64,000 nt of DNA from Azolla caroliniana (taxonomy: Eukaryota; Polypodiophyta). Of this stretch, positions 12,191 through 23,286 are shown piece after piece. Within the stretch, counting starts at the first letter, position 1; every line of letters begins with the position of its first letter. The stretch spans positions 12,090,001-12,154,000 of the forward strand of contig JBHGNT010000002.1 in assembly GCA_043228905.1 (NCBI GenBank), written 5' to 3'. Position numbers and translations under genes: made by a program. The notes beneath the pieces are model-generated. The model worked only from the letters and a program-made list of their open reading frames with translations. It was not told the origin of the DNA and did no database searches.

Positions 12191-15100
12191 CATCGAAGCC
12201 ACAATGTGGGAGGTGATGCACATGAAGACAACGACATACATTCGGTGCTTCATCGACATGAGCCTGTACAACAACTTCAATGAAGAGACCAAGGCTCATG
12301 AACTCTAGGAGAAGATCGACATCATGTTCCAGAACAAGAATGCCGTTAATCGGGTTTCGGTATTCCGGAAGCTAGTGAGGATATGATACCAGAATGACTC
12401 CAGTATGGTGGAGCACATGAATGCCTTCTAGGGGCTGATACATCAAGCAACCTCGTTGGAAGTACCTCTCGCCGATGAGGTACTAGCATTGCTCCTGCTC
12501 GGTTCCCTCCCGGATAGCTGGGAGACGTTAGTTGTCACGTTGGACAACGCCAAGCCGGAAGGAAAACAATTGTCCCTAGCAAGGGTAAAATCAAGCTTGC
12601 TAGATGAAGAAGCTCGCCAAAAGGACCGGGAGTCCGGAACCAATCCGAAGGCTTTGGTCATGGAAGATGACCACAACTGGGGAAGAGGTCGGTATCGAAG
12701 TCCCCAAAACCGGGACGAATCGGGGACGAGTTCGAAGTCAAGGGGGAGGCCCACGTGCTTCTATTGCGGGAAGGCGGGACACTTCCAGAAGAATTGCCGA
12801 CATTTCCGGAAGGAGAAAGAAACTGGGACTACCGATTCGAAGAAGAGTTCGGACCGGTTTGGACCGGATCGTAAGGGAATGTTGGCGATCACAACAAGTG
12901 AGGAAGAACTGATGCTCATTACCGAAGAGAATGAGTTAAACCTTGTCGGCGACGAGACAACGTGGGTTGTCAATTTCAGAGTGTCGTTCCACCTGACACC
13001 GGATCAGAGATGCTTCTCATCCTACACAGCCAGTGATCATGGTTGTGTCCGGATGGGGAATGAAGGGACATGCCGAATTATCGGAATAAGAGATGTACTG
13101 TTGACGACATCAACTGGATGCAACCTACTGCTAAAGGATGTCCGACACGTTCCGGAGGTTTGATTGAACCTGATATCAGCCGGTCGGCTAGATGATGAAG
13201 GCTACATGGGTAAGGATTCAGAACGGTGTTATGAAGTTAAGCAAGGGAAGCTTGATAGTGGCTCGAGCCCAGAAGATCAACACACTATACTTGATGAATG
13301 CCCGGATATGCCAGGAAGAAGTGAACGTAGCATCCGACACTGCCGGTGAGCTACGGCACAAAAGAATGTGTCACATGAGTAAGAAGGGGATGAAGAGACT
13401 TGCCGAAGACAACCTCATTCCGGTGAAGGAAGTGCAATTTGAGAAGTGCACCGATTGCTTGGCTGGCAAGCAAAACCGAACCTCCTTCCGGTCAAGGCCA
13501 CCGATGAGACGGAATGCACCACTAGAGCTGGTGCATACCGATGTGTGTCAAGTGGACACGAAGTCACATGTCGGATCGCAGTACTTCGTGACGTTCATAG
13601 ATGACCACAACCGGAAGCTGTGGGTCTCACCATTGAAGACGAAGGATCAGGTGCTATCTATCTTCAAGGAGCTCCACACGAGAGTGGAAAGAGAAACCGG
13701 CTGGAAGCTGAAGGCGGTTCGAGTAGATAACGGAGGAGAATACCGGGGGCAGTTCGAGGAATATTTCCGGTCGAAGGGAATCCGGCTCGAGTTTACTATG
13801 TCGAAGATGCCGGAACTAAACGGGCTGGCCGAAAGGATGAACTAGACCATAACGGAGAGAGTCCGGAGCATGCTCACACATGCCAAGTTACCCAAGATGT
13901 TTTGGGCTGAGGCGCTGATGATGACGACCTATGTGATAAATAGATCACCCTCAGTGCCCTTGGATGGAGACACACCGCAAAGAGTATGGACTAGTAAGGA
14001 CGTGTCTTACCGACATCTGAAGGTGTTGGGATGTCTCGCATATGTACATGTCGCAAAGGACAAGAGAGCAAAGTTGGATCCGAAGTCCAGGCCATGCATA
14101 TTCCTTTGATACAACGATGATGAGTTCGGTTACTGAGTGTGGGATCTGGTCAACAAGAAGGTGTTCCGGAGTCGGGACATAGTCTTCATGGAAGACAAGA
14201 CCATTGCTGATTGGGAGTCGGAGAAGAAGGTGATGAACTCCGGATCATTCAATGAAAACTGGCTTGAGGACACAAGGACTTACCCGGTTGAAAACCGGAT
14301 GCTAGCCGGTAACCGGATGACACTCGACGAACCGGTCGGATATGGACAAGAAACCGAACTGACCGAAGAAGAAGAAGAAGAAGAAGAAGAAGAAGAAGAA
14401 GAAGAAGAAGACACCGGAACCGGACAAGATCCCGAATCAGATTCGAATGAGGAACAAACGAAGGAACCGACAGTTAGAAACCAGGGATAGAGATATCCTC
14501 ACCGAGAGAGAAGAGCCCCCCGGAGATTTCTAGACGTAGAGCATGTATTGCTAAATGATGAGGGGGAGCCGGAAAGCTTCGAAGAAGCAAAGAGAGACAC
14601 CCACAACCGCAAGTGGTTGAGTGCCATGCAGGATGAGATGGATTCCCTGCATGAGAACCACACATATGAACTGATGGAGTTGCCGAAAGGGAAGAGAGCA
14701 GTCTGGAACAAGTGGGTGTACAAGTTGAAACCGGAAGATGCCGGAAATCCACCCAGGTATAAGGCCCGAATCGTGATGGAGGGCTTCTAGCAGAAGAAAG
14801 GAGTGAATTTCAATGAGATCTTTGTCTCGGTAGTAAAGATGACATCCACGCGGACGGTATTGGGCATAACGGCAAGCACAGACCTCAAGGTAGAGCAACT
14901 GGACGTGAAGACAACATTCCTCCATGGTGACCTCGAAGAGGAGATCTACATGCATCAACCGGAAGGATTTGAGAAGAAAGGGAAGGAGCACCTAGTGGGC
15001 TGGCTAAAGAAGAGCCTATACGGACTGAAGCAAGCTCCCCAACAATGGTACCAAAAGTTTGACTCCTTCATGACTGACCAAGGGTACCACAAGATGCAGG

Positions 15101-16110
15101 CCGATCACTGTGTGTTTGTGAAGAAATTCGACGGAGGAAATTCCTTGATACTCCTCCTATATGTGGATGATATGTTGATCGTCGGACAAGACCAAGGCAA
15201 GATCCGGATGCTGAAGAAGGCTCTGAACCAGACCTTCTCAATGAAAGACTTGGGTCCAGCAAGACACATATTGGGAATGCACATCATCTGGGACCGGTCA
15301 AAGAAGCTGGTGTGGTTGTCACAAGAGAAGTACATGACAAAGGTGCTTCAACGATTCAACATGGTGGAGGCAAAACCGGTCGGATCGACACTTCTTGCAA
15401 ACTACAAGTTATTCGGAAAACAAAACCCAAGGACAAAGAAGAGAAGACGGATATGATGAAGATACCATATGCCTCTGCCGTTGGGAGCCTGATGTATGCG
15501 ATGGTATGTACCCGGCTGGATATCGGATATGCAGTTGACGTGGTAAGCCGGTTCATGAGCAATCCCGGAAAAGAGCACTGGAATGCGGTCAAGTGTATAG
15601 TCCGATATCTTAAAGGCACATCGAGTATGTGCCTCCGGTTTGGCTCCAGAAAACCCCAACTCGATGGTTTCATGGATTTAGATATGTCGGCTGATGCAGA
15701 TACTAGCTGGTTGACATCCGGATATGTCATGACTTATGCAGGAGGAGCTATTTCGTGGCAGTCGAGGCTGCAGAAGATGGTTGCATTGTCAACCACGGAG
15801 GCGGAGTACATGGCAGCTGTAGAAGCTGGCAAGGAGATAATCTTGATGACGGACTTCATCGGAGAGCTAGGAATCCAATAGGAGGAATACCGGCTCTACT
15901 GCGACAGTCAAAGTGCCATCCACCTTGCAAAGAACGCGGCCTACCATACCCAGACAAAACATATCCAGCGGAGGTACCACTGGATCTGGGAGAGAGTAGA
16001 AGATCAAGAGTTCATGTTGACGAAGATCCACACGGAGGAGAACGGGTCGGACATGCTGACCAAGGTCCTGATAACTGACAAGCTGGATGCGTGTCGAAAG
16101 TAGATCGGGC
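12191..16110 (+). pseudogene. Copia C gag-pol polyprotein, multiply interrupted
   Basis: Domains in order. Gag at 12200-12760 (LPDSWETLVVTLDNAKPEG). CCHC knuckle CFYCGKAGHFQKNC (about 12757-12798). Decayed protease motif WVVNFRVSFHLTP (12961), where the catalytic DSGA is lost. GAG-preintegrase and integrase at 13340-14240 (HTDVCQ, RVDNGGEYRGQ, AERMN). An acidic linker with a run of about 18 Glu codons near 14359-14412. RT at 14548-15456 (LDVKTTFLHGDLEEEIYM, YVDDMLIVGQ). RNase H at 15460-15880 (ALSTTEAEYMAAVEAG), ending near IGLTRYPMPE (16105). Stops near 12309, 12430, 13845, 14790 and 15880 and a frameshift near 15450 disable it. Confidence 0.85.
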
Positions 16111-16133
16111 TGACAAGATATCCCATGCCAGAG

Positions 16134-16670
16134 TGATGGGATCCGATGATGAATAAAGAGGACCCAGTGAGAATCGGAAGAGATCCGGAAACCGAAGGAG
16201 ACCCGGTGAGAATCGGAAGAGAGCTGGTGAGAATTGGAAGAGAAGACATATCTGTAAATATGTTTCGAGTAAGCCTATTGAGACTATATTTGTAAATAGT
16301 CCTAAGTTCATATAAGTATAAATATGACTTAGGGCAATCACTTTGAAAGGTTGTAGGTGTTATAATGTTGTAAAGGTTGTACAATGTGAGTGACAGAGAG
16401 GGAGAGAGAGATACAGAGCGATACTCTGTTGCAACCGCCACTTGGCGAAGAAACCGAGCTCGAGGTCGTTGCCTACGAGTCTCTGATTTTACCCCTTCTC
16501 TTCATAGTGATAGTTTGGAGTTTGTGGGCTCCCGTGGTTTTTGCCTATTAGGATTTTCCACGTAAACATCTTGTGTTCACTCTTTAGTTCCCATTTCTAT
16601 GTTCTCCATTCTCATCAAAGTGTTCAAGACTCGGTTGTGGCCAAGCAATATTCTGGGTTTTTTCTCAACA
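16134..16670 (+). repeat. 3' LTR of copia C, lacking its first bases
   Basis: Homology to the 5' LTR starts at the gatgggatcc block near 16135. The TGTTGGGAAATC start and the polypurine tract are missing. It carries the TATA-like tataagtataaatatg (16312) and the GAGAGGGAGAGAGAG tract, and ends TTTCTCAACA before the duplication CAAAC. Confidence 0.75.
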
Positions 16671-16675
16671 CAAAC

Positions 16676-18400
16676 TATGCCTCCAACACGGACTACGAAA
16701 ATTGTGGCGGAATGTTTGTGATGAGACACAAAGTGAACTCGATGACAGCCTCCAACCTGACCAACACCTCCCAAAAAGAAGATGTATGGTTTGTTCACTC
16801 AGGTGCATTCAACCACATGACATCTCACGAGGATTGGTTCAAGGAGCTACGAAAGCCTGAACGACCCGGCTATATGGAAACTAGGGATGACACAATTCAC
16901 CCCATTCACCATGTCGGCAATGTTCCATTTGGGTAAGAAGGCAACAGAACATACATCAAGAATGCCCTACATGTTCCTACAATAACAAAGAACTTGTTCT
17001 AAGTTGGCTAGATAGTTGAATAGGGCATGCAAGTCCACTTCAATGATGACAATAGGATGCTTCATTGAAAAAGAAGGTCGACTTATCGCTCGTGGTCGGA
17101 TGTTCATCCTCGACTCCCATGAGATGAACTCGGCAATGTATGCCAAGGGCCAGAGAGTCGACACCGACATAGAGTTTTGGCACAAGAGGATATGCCACAT
17201 CAATATGCAAAAGCTCAAGGGAATGCAGTCGAAAGGAGTCGTCATTGGATTGCCGCCCTTCACCGAAAAGGAAATTGCAGGTGTGTGCGAAGTTTGCCAA
17301 TTCGGCCAACAGTACCGACAACTGTTCCCAAAAGAGAGGAACATAAGCAAAGGGACTCTGGATGTAATTATACATTAAGATGTATGGGGATCAGCCCCAA
17401 TGACAACATTCGGTGGTTGCTGATACTACATAACGTTCATCGACGACTTCTCTAGACATACCTGGATCTACCCTATGTGGCAGAAGAGTGAAGTGTTCTC
17501 ACACTTCTAGAAGTTGAAGAACGAAGTCGAAAGGCAACCAATTGTCATGTACAATGCTATTGATTGGACGATGACAATGAGTACTTCTCCGACGCCTTTA
17601 CAACATACCTTTGACAAGAAGGAATTCGGTGGGAGTTTACCTGCCGACACACACCTCAGTAGAACGGGGTGACCGAGCCAAACGCAAGAACCGGCACATA
17701 CTCGAGGTGGCAAGGGCAATGATGAACGAGAAACATCTGCCAAAGTCATATTGGGCTAAAGTGGCAACTAGGCTGTTTATCTGATGAATCGCTGCACAAC
17801 ATTAGGAGTGCACGATATTACCCCCTGCAAAAAGTTCTATGGGAAGAAACCGGATCTATCCCACGTTAGGATATTCGGTTCAATAACATATGTACATATT
17901 CCCGATGAGAAGCGGCAGAAGCTTGATCCCAAGTCAGAGAAATATATACTCGTAGGGTACTCACTCGCGCAAAAAGGGTATAAGTGTTTCAACCCTTCCA
18001 CCAAGAAGGTATGAGTGAGTAGGGATGTCGTATTCGACGAGTCAACATTATGGTATATAGTTGAATCAGTCCCATCCGACATAGTCGAAACCGAGTTCGA
18101 CACAGATGCAGAGGAGGATGATCGACCAAGGTCCATATTAGAGGAAAGTCCAATCCAACCAGGTTGAGTGGACCACAAGAGCCTCCAAGCGATCAAAGAA
18201 CATCGCGGCCGAGTCCAAAATAGGACAAAGGCAAGACCAAAATGCCCGAGTACGAAGACTCGGGTGGAAATGAATCAAATCACTCACCAGACAGTGAGTA
18301 TGGTGGATTGAATGTTCTCAGTGTGGGGACACCAGGGGCACCTCATCGCTCCACCCGAGAGAAGAACGTAGTCAGCTGATTCCGCTACAACGACTACATG
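16676..18400 (+). pseudogene. Copia B protease, integrase and linker remnants
   Basis: Decayed protease motif VWFVHSGAFNHMTSHEDW (about 16784). GAG-preintegrase HKRICHINMQKLKGMQSKG (17180). A heavily broken integrase core at 17370-17800. Then a readable stretch, KKPDLSHVRIFGSITYVHIP (17845) to DVVFDES (18028). Stops and frameshifts are frequent. The frame ends near MAYHY (18398-18412), where an unrelated segment begins. Confidence 0.7.
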
Positions 18401-18403
18401 GCA

Positions 18404-18764
18404 TATCATTATTATAGATTATTAGTAGATTATCTATTTCAAGTTCTAAGAGTTTTTAGAAAGTTCTAGAACTAGAAGGTTATAGAGGGTTCTACAATAT
18501 TCTCCTGAATATTCTCCAAAATATTCTAATGCATGCACTTCGACTCACAATATAAATACTTGTAACCTCCTTGGTCCTTTTCAAGGGATTCAACACCAGT
18601 CATTCACACATCAATCTACTATTCTCATTTCATGCCATATTGTCACTGTGATCCTCATCTCTATCTTTATGCTCTTATGTCGTTTCCAGTGTCTTAAGTT
18701 CCACGCTCTTAGCCCCATCATTGGTGCTTCGACGGAGTCCGCGGTTGGTCTGTCCGTGACAGAT
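18404..18764. other. Unassigned insertion in copia B, LTR-like
   Basis: AT-rich sequence breaks the copia B frame between YMAYHY and NETWDLV. It contains a TATA-like aatataaatacttgtaacc (18549) followed by T-rich sequence, as in an LTR promoter. I could not find matching termini or a target duplication, and about 20 host codons are also missing, so it may be a solo LTR with a deletion or simply scrambled sequence. Confidence 0.4.
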
Positions 18765-19215
18765 GTAAGAACTCTGCAAGAATGAGACATGGGATCTGGT
18801 CCCTTCTTCAAACTACCAACAATTGGATGCCGGTGGATCTTCAAGGTAAAGGCACAACGCCAACGACACTGTCCATCGGTACAAGGCCCGACTTGTGGTG
18901 AAGGGCTACATGCAGATGCACGGTGTCGACTACGAAGAGACCTTTGCCCCGGTGGCAAAGATGACTACAATTCGAACCATGATCACGCTTGTAGTAGCAA
19001 AAGCTTGGAACCTCCACCAAATGGACATAAAGAACACCTTTCTCCAAGGCGAGTTAGAAGAGGAGGTGTACATGATATAACCTCTTGGATTCAAGTCGAC
19101 TACACATCTGACTGTTGTTTGCCGACTCAAAAAGCCTCTCTACGGTCTCAAGCAAGCACCGAGAGCATGACATTCGAAGATAACGCAATATCTTCATCAA
19201 ATCGGCTTCAACATG
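18765..19215 (+). pseudogene. Copia B reverse transcriptase fragment
   Basis: Reads NETWDLV near 18780, then HRYKARLVVKGYMQMHGVDY (18873 on), FAPVAKMTTIRTMI, MDIKNTFLQGELEEEVYM (19023) and LKKPLYGLKQAPRA. It stops abruptly at MSKSENF (about 19212-19230), where a CT/CA microsatellite starts. The YVDD active site and RNase H are missing. Confidence 0.75.
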
Positions 19216-19227
19216 TCCAAGTCTGAG

Positions 19228-19235
19228 AACTTTCT

Positions 19236-19309
<74 letters not shown>

Positions 19310-19343
19310 CTTCCGTTGCACAGAATCCATCCGATTCTTCACA
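19228..19343 (+). repeat. 3' LTR remnant of copia B with (CT)n(CA)n microsatellite
   Basis: The CT run, CA run and the end acagttcttcc...ccgattcttcaca match the last part of the 5' LTR (10521-10632). The RT frame runs directly into the CT run, so RNase H and most of the LTR have been deleted. Confidence 0.75.
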
Positions 19344-20640
19344 CATACTAAATCGACTCCCAACAAAGCCCATAAATGGAGGATACCAGGAGGGAATCTG
19401 GCAACAAAAAAGGGTTAGTATAACTCTTCTTCGTGCTTTTGGTTGCAAGGCATACTTCCATGTACCTCGTCCACTTCGTCATAAGTTGGATCCAACTGCC
19501 AAGCAAGGAATAATGCTCGGATACGAGGATCCAGGCTATGGGTATAGAATTTGGAATGAAGAGCAAACACGAGTGTTTGTCAATCGCAACGTGTTGTTCG
19601 ATGAAGATAATTTCCCTTTCAAAATGCAAGAAGAAGGTAACAAATCTAGTGTTAAAGGTTCACACATGATCATTGATAGCATTTTGCAGGAAAATGAAGA
19701 CACATTTTGTGGTGAAGAACCATGTGACGAAACGCCACTTTCGAGAAGATTAGCAGACGAATATAAGAGAAGGAACATCACCAAATGAAATGGAAATTGC
19801 ATCGTCTTGTTTGAGGTGAGGTCAAATAATTAGACAACCATCTTCTATCCTTAGAGATCCTTCATTCGAGTACAATGTAAGTGTAGAATCTGAAATGTTC
19901 GAACCATCCAATTTAAAAGAAGCTTTACTTTCACTAGATAAAGCAAAGTGGGAAGAGGCAATACATTTAGAGCTTGAAGCACATCAAAAGAATGGTACAT
20001 GGGAACTTATAAAAGAAAGTGAAAGGCAATAAACCATAGGTTCCAAATGGGTGTTCAAAATCAAGAGAGGATCAAATGTGACTCCTATCAAATACAAGGC
20101 TCGATTAGTGGCTCAAAGCTTCAAACAAATTGTTGGCATTGATTTCACTGCAACTTATGCACCAATTGCCCTCATTGCTTCCATTCGGGTCGAATTAATA
20201 AAGACATGTGCACAAGGTTGGGAAATCCATCAAATGGATGTAAAAACAACTTTCCTTAATGGAGAATTAAATGAAGAAGTATATATGACATTACCAAACA
20301 TGAACAAGGAGGAACCAACACAAACATGTCGACTTAAGAAGGCACTTTATGGCTTAAGGCAAGTAGGAAGATTTTGTATATCCGCCTCCATAATTTCTTT
20401 CTATGAAGTAATTTCACATGTTACAGATCAGATCAAAGAATATATGTTCTTTGTAACAATGAAAACTAGATTATTTTGTGGTGTATGTTGATGATATAAT
20501 CAACATGGCCAACATATTTTTAGCCACCCAATATTTGAAAGACATCTTGAATGCAGATTTTGACATGGAAGATATGGGTGCTATCTCCTTTTGCTTAGGG
20601 ATTGAGATTTTATACAATCAAGAGTTATTCACTTTAGTTC
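19344..20640 (+). pseudogene. Copia A integrase C-terminus and reverse transcriptase (3' half)
   Basis: LNRLPTKP (19349) continues the integrase of copia A. Next come LLRAFGCKAYFHVP, LGYEDPGYGYRIW and NVLFDEDNF, then a linker. RT follows: GSKWVFKIKRGS (20040), MDVKTTFLNGELNEEVYM (20235), LKKALYGLRQ and YVDDIINMANIF (20482). Stops lie at 19786 and 20031, and a frameshift precedes YVDD. Coding similarity ends near 20640. Confidence 0.75.
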
Positions 20641-21030
20641 CTTTCAACTGTCGAAAATCGTATGTTGGCAGGGATCGCTATGGACTCCGACAAAGTTCAG
20701 GATCTTGAATGCCCCGACTCCAACTCCGACTACAACGAAAGCTCTTAGCCAATTTTTCGGGAAAATCTGGTGGCACAGTTGGATGGTGCGTTATTTGGCT
20801 GAGTTGGCGACATCGTTACACGCGGCGGACCTTTTCGATGGACAATAACGGAAGAAGAATCCTACAAATCCCTCAAGGTTATGCTCTCGTACGCACCGGT
20901 GGTGCAACCCCCCAACTGGTCACAACCTTTTCATGTTTTCATCACCTCTTTCGACATGGCCATCGAAAGTGCTCTCATGCAAATGATGCCTCCAAACTGG
21001 TACCGGCCAATGATTGACAATGTGCCTTAG
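20640..21030 (+). pseudogene. Ty3/gypsy reverse transcriptase-RNase H fragment
   Basis: In one frame from about 20735 the reading is ALSQFFGKIWWHSWMVRYL, then LFRWTITEEESYKSLK, LSYAPVVQPPNWSQPFHVF and ALMQM. This is the RT thumb and RNase H entry of plant gypsy elements (the usual F-W-T-x-E-x-x-x-x-F-x-x-L-K and SAPVL-PPDWSKPFHV patterns). It follows copia A without a visible LTR, so it arrived by insertion and deletion. No intact catalytic aspartate context remains. Confidence 0.6.
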
Positions 21031-21053
21031 CAGAATGCCGCTGGAGACGTAAA

Positions 21054-22394
21054 ATGCACACTTCGCGGGGTTTAGACTTAGCCGAGCATATGGACATGAA
21101 GGATAGACGAGAGTTGGGGACTCTCCTCGAAGATGATACCCAAGCGAACGGGCTTGTGGTGGACTGGGTTGCGGTGAAGCAAACATGCAACAAGATCGAC
21201 ATGTGTCATCAATGGCTTGATGATATTGACTTGGTAAGACCAAGTGTAGAAAAATCAAAACCATCTAAAGAAGTCGAGACACCTAAACAACGCATCCAAC
21301 ATGAAAAGAAGATTGATGATGACTCGAGGATGATGATGGCCATTTCAAAGGAGGACAAATGTTTCGGAACATGCGTCGTGTTTGAAACAATGGATGATGG
21401 AGCAAGCCAAATTGAAGCTTGCATTAAGGGAGATAAAGAGTGTGAGATCGACATCATGAAGGATCTCGCCACTAAAATCAACATCGAGGAGGTGGCTATG
21501 AATAAAACAATAAGCGTCGACAACGAACACGATCGGATTTTCTCCACGCAAGTTCCAGAGACTTGGGTAGTTGCGTCAAAGAACCAACGTGAGACCCAAG
21601 AGACAGAAGGTGTCGGCGAGGAGCCGAAGGTTGAAAAGAATACATGCGACAAAGAGAGAAGGATAATCGAAGCTTTCTCAATCAAGAAGGTCAATGGGTA
21701 CGAGGCCCATGAGATTGAAGAGATAACCATAAGAAATGACATCAAGTCAGAGCTGGCTATGAAAGAATTAATGGCAGATGGCCACATCTAGGATTCCTTC
21801 ACACAAGTTCCAAAGACTTGGGCAGTTGCAGAGAGACAACCTGAGACCCAAGAGATGGAAGGTTACAGTAAGGAGAAGGACCAAGATGGTGTGAAAAACA
21901 TTGAGGCGAAGATAGATTTCGACAAGTCGATGGTCAATGATGGCAGTGACAAGACTTTCCCCTCGCTGGTTCCAGAGACTTGGGCAGTTGCGTCCGAGAA
22001 CCAACAGAAGACCCAAGAGACGGAAGGTGGCAACAAGGGGGAGTTCCAATCTAATGTGAAAGATGACATCAAGACAAAGGCGATTGACCAAAGACAAATG
22101 GAATCCTTCGCACATGTTCTAGAGACTCAAAGCCAATGTGAGACCCAAGAGATAGAAGGTGATGGCGGGGAAGCAAAGGTTCAAGCCAACACAAATAACG
22201 ATGTTGAGGCATGGCCGACAAATACATATGGATCTCTCCACACTCGTTCTGGAGACTTGGGCATTAACCGATGTAAGACCCAAGAGAAGGACAGTGACGA
22301 CGAGGAAGCAAGGGTCGAAACCGATGTGTGGGGAAAAGAGGCCAAGCAAAGCACAAAAAAAAAAACGAGGGCCAAGTGGGCCAAGAAGATATGA
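21054..22394 (+). CDS. Unrecognised acidic, internally repeated reading frame
   Basis: One frame is open from 21054 to 22394 except for a single stop at 21789. The product is rich in Glu, Lys and Asp. Five diverged copies of a motif like VPETWAVASENQRETQETEG start near 21553, 21808, 21970, 22117 and 22257. No known domain is recognised. It lies just after a gypsy pol remnant and may be the accessory 3' part of that element, but this is inference. A slip in the A-run near 22350 moves the open frame into the next reading frame. Confidence 0.4.
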
Positions 22395-22807
22395 AGGGTA
22401 TTCCTCAAGATATTGATGTAACATTCAACTTGAAGGCGGACACTATCATTAAGATCGAGGAATCAATGGAGAATTCTGACATAAGAAGAACCCACAAAGA
22501 TGGACAAAGTGGGAAGCATGAAAAATGGTCGCGTGAGGATCTCGATGTGGGCATACACTTGAAGATACTACATGGGATATTCAAGGAAATTATTCAAATA
22601 ATAACTTGTGGAGGAAGACCAAAAACAAAACTACATGATGGGTCAAAGTGCCTTGACCAAGGAGATGGTCAGAACGAAGGTGGAACATGCATAAAGCCTA
22701 AACGGTTATTCTTGGAAGGAGAACAAGGGGCCATGACAACTGGTCATGGTAAATCAAAGAATGAGCGAATGATATGGTGGATTGGGTGGCGACAATGGTT
22801 CGAGTGA
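22328..22807 (+). CDS. Unrecognised reading frame continuing the acidic repeat protein
   Basis: Open frame of 159 codons overlapping the previous one in a shifted frame. The long A-run at about 22354-22364 is a likely one-base slip linking them. It reads MKGIPQDIDVTFNLKAD, HKDGQSGKHEKWSREDLDVG and a Trp-rich end, IWWIGWRQWFE. No domain is recognised. A further short frame (22782-23021) follows with no assignable function. Confidence 0.3.
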   Translation: MGKRGQAKHKKKNEGQVGQEDMKGIPQDIDVTFNLKADTIIKIEESMENSDIRRTHKDGQSGKHEKWSREDLDVGIHLKILHGIFKEIIQIITCGGRPKTKLHDGSKCLDQGDGQNEGGTCIKPKRLFLEGEQGAMTTGHGKSKNERMIWWIGWRQWFE

Positions 22808-23100
22808 AGGGAATGGACATGCTCGAAATGGAGGAATCGTACTAATCACCGTAGCCGAAATCTCACACTCTCTTCTTGGCATGTACCGGAGGACGTGCGG
22901 TTTGGTGGGGGTGGATGTCATGAAGATTTTCGGCAATGGTGTGAAAATTGTGTGCAACGAACGAAATCGAGAAGGTGCAATGTGCACGTGTGAAAGGGGT
23001 GAAGGCCACACATTATGCTAGCATGTTGTAAATAGGATTGAAATGAGAATCGTAAAAGAAAAGCTAGATGTAAAGTTAAACATGTGCATGTGTGATGTGC

Positions 23101-23248
23101 GCTCAACTGTAAATATAAAAATAAGACTAAAGCATTTAAGTGCATACATAGGGGTGGAAGAAAGGCTTGAACCCGCTCAATTGTAAATATAAAAATAAGA
23201 CTAAAGCATTTAAGTGGATACATAGGGGTTGAAGAAAGGCTTGAACCT
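23101..23248. repeat. 74-bp tandem duplication
   Basis: gctcaactgtaaatataaaa at 23101 recurs as gctcaattgtaaatataaaa at 23175. The two 74-bp units differ at only a few bases. Confidence 0.85.
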
Positions 23249-23286
23249 TGCACCTCCAAGATAGAAGACAAATTAACTTACCACTA

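Larger units (their letters stand above)
11675..16670 (+). mobile_element. Ty1/copia element C (innermost of the nest)
   Basis: It is flanked by the exact 5-bp duplication CAAAC (11670-11674 and 16671-16675), with termini TGTTGGG and CAACA. Removing it restores the gag frame of element B (RQITN then YASNT). Inside are an LTR, gag, protease, integrase, RT, RNase H and a second LTR. The 5' LTR lacks its last part and the primer-binding site, and the 3' LTR lacks its first part and the polypurine tract, so both priming sites are gone. Related copies are element F, the fragment at 23.3 kb and the solo LTR at 32.3 kb. Confidence 0.85.
9966..19343 (+). mobile_element. Ty1/copia element B (middle level of the nest)
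   Basis: It begins TGTTGAGAATC, carries a perfect primer-binding site at 10633-10644, a gag at 10756-11674, then element C, then decayed protease, integrase and RT. It ends with a short LTR remnant finishing TTCTTCACA at 19343, matching the end of its 5' LTR (10624-10632). The left and right flanks (TAACC and CATAC) do not match as a duplication. Its gag is closely related to that of element E (shared GYWSYV, KLQL and WEQAASRV motifs). Confidence 0.75.
7633..20640 (+). mobile_element. Ty1/copia element A, outermost of a three-level nest (degenerate)
   Basis: The gag and integrase half lies at 8038-9965. The integrase tail and reverse transcriptase lie at 19344-20640, separated by inserted element B. 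The amino-acid reading just left of B (KCATY) is continued to the right of B by LNRLPTKP, the usual copia integrase order. A decayed primer-binding site (tgataacatctagagcttt, 8018-8036) lies just before the gag start, so the 5' LTR should precede it. Its left edge at about 7633 is a guess from a TG dinucleotide. RNase H and the 3' LTR are absent, because the sequence switches to gypsy-like coding near 20640. Stops throughout show that it is long dead. Confidence 0.7.

Noticed and set aside
18404-18764. Calling a complete solo LTR with target duplication
   Set aside because: No matching short duplication or TG/CA termini could be placed at both ends.
21054-22394. Host gene with WD- or PPR-like repeats
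   Set aside because: The repeat is irregular in length, acidic and without WD40, PPR or LRR signature residues.
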